Source of the DNA: Succinivibrio dextrinosolvens DSM 3072
GTDB taxonomy: Bacteria; Pseudomonadota; Gammaproteobacteria; Enterobacterales; Succinivibrionaceae
DNA length: 64,000 nucleotides
Assembly: GCF_900167015.1 (NCBI RefSeq)
Contig: NZ_FUXX01000004.1
Coordinates: 1 to 64,000, forward strand
Reading direction: 5' to 3'
In this document: positions 63,696 through 64,000 of the stretch, piece after piece
Position numbering within the stretch: position 1 is the first letter of the stretch
How the letters are laid out: every line of letters starts with the position of its first letter
The notes under the pieces: model-generated
Database searches by the model: none
What the model was told of the DNA's origin: nothing
Seen by the model: only the letters and a program-made list of their open reading frames with translations
Made by a program: the position numbers and the translations under genes

Positions 63696-64000
63696 ATGAA
63701 CAAAACAATTAGTAAACTTGCCATAGTATTGGGATTATCCTTTTTTACAGCCACATCCGTTCATGCTGCGCCTAATTTTGATGAACTAGCTAAATATGCA
63801 GGAGTAGATGTTCAAACACTTAAAGATGCCACATCTCAGGCTGTATATCAGCAGAAAATTATCGATGCAATCACCCGTCCTTCAGAAGGAAAACCTTGGT
63901 GGCAGTACAGAAAGATCTTTATTACAACTTCAAGAATCGAGGCTGCTGTAAGGTTCTACTTTGAAAACGAAAAAACTCTTTTAAAGGCTCAGAAGGACTT
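63696..64000 (+). CDS. mltB: Lytic murein transglycosylase B, N-terminal part (cut by edge)
   Basis: The frame from ATG 63696 runs off the window after about 101 residues. It has a signal peptide (about 1-24, ending VHAA) and the MltB-type start DAITRPSEGKPWWQYRKIFITTSRIEAAVRFYFENEKTLLKAQKD. This resembles the family 'R..E..W..Y...F....RI..G..FW...E..L..A' pattern. The catalytic Glu lies beyond the edge. E. coli has rlpA next to mrdB; here an mltB-like gene takes this place. A 17-base hairpin CTGCACA / TGTGCAG (63664-63680) precedes it. Confidence 0.75.
   Translation, partial: MNKTISKLAIVLGLSFFTATSVHAAPNFDELAKYAGVDVQTLKDATSQAVYQQKIIDAITRPSEGKPWWQYRKIFITTSRIEAAVRFYFENEKTLLKAQKD

Noticed and set aside
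1-64000. CRISPR array, prophage or rRNA operon
   Set aside because: No regularly spaced repeats, phage structural genes or rRNA sequence seen anywhere in the window.

Overview
The window reads as a chromosomal segment of an AT-rich (by eye about 40% GC) gammaproteobacterium. The gene orders are gammaproteobacterial: rimP-nusA-infB-rbfA, rlmE-ftsH-folP-glmM-secG, miaB-ybeZ-ybeY-corC-lnt, leuS-lptE-holA-nadD-rsfS-rlmH-mrdA-mrdB, grpE-dnaK-dnaJ with bamE divergent, and nadK-recN. The Aeromonadales family Succinivibrionaceae (Succinivibrio, Anaerobiospirillum and relatives) is my best guess. That placement comes from composition, gene order and protein style, not from any search.

Layout. 1-340 holds the 5' end of a transposase gene cut by the window edge. 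380-5952 (minus) carries an SDR oxidoreductase, dapB, a GNAT acetyltransferase, recN, nadK and an unrecognised repeat-like protein. 6222-11160 (minus) is the translation operon rimP-nusA-infB-rbfA with an attenuator-like leader and a clear promoter. 11346-14369 (minus) holds a TerC/CBS membrane protein and rluB; zapA and fau overlap on the plus strand. 15430-20962 (minus) is secG, glmM, a strikingly degenerate folP, ftsH and rlmE. yhbY (plus, behind a three-hairpin leader) and greA face each other. grpE-dnaK-dnaJ (minus) has recognisable heat-shock promoters. bamE, a second lipoprotein, ppk1 and rmuC lie on the plus strand to 31.8 kb.

31.8-41.1 kb (minus) is one long run: a D-2-hydroxyglutarate dehydrogenase-like flavoprotein, an ICMT/PEMT-like membrane methyltransferase, and two complete acetolactate synthase large/small pairs separated by a TPR plus SUFU-like gene. 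A five-gene tRNA cluster (Gln, Gln, Met, Gln, Met) follows, with a duplicated Gln(CTG)-Met unit and a near-perfect promoter.

41.7-44.4 kb is the most accessory part: a HAD hydrolase with an odd translation-initiation region, about 780 bases without a gene that hold two terminator-ended candidate small RNAs sharing a motif, and a Fic toxin with a 52-residue VbhA-like antitoxin. From 44.4 kb to the right edge the plus strand returns to core genes: tRNA modification, rRNA maturation, lipoprotein acylation, leucyl-tRNA synthesis, LPS assembly, DNA polymerase delta, NAD synthesis, and the elongasome PBP2/RodA. This run is interrupted by a minus-strand pair (L,D-transpeptidase plus a large autotransporter-passenger-like protein lacking a barrel). 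A truncated mltB ends the window.

Most of the window is housekeeping. The points worth a second look are the degenerate DHPS, the paired RNA candidates next to the Fic module, the barrel-less passenger paired with an L,D-transpeptidase, the doubled acetolactate synthase locus with a SUFU gene inside it, and several structured leaders.
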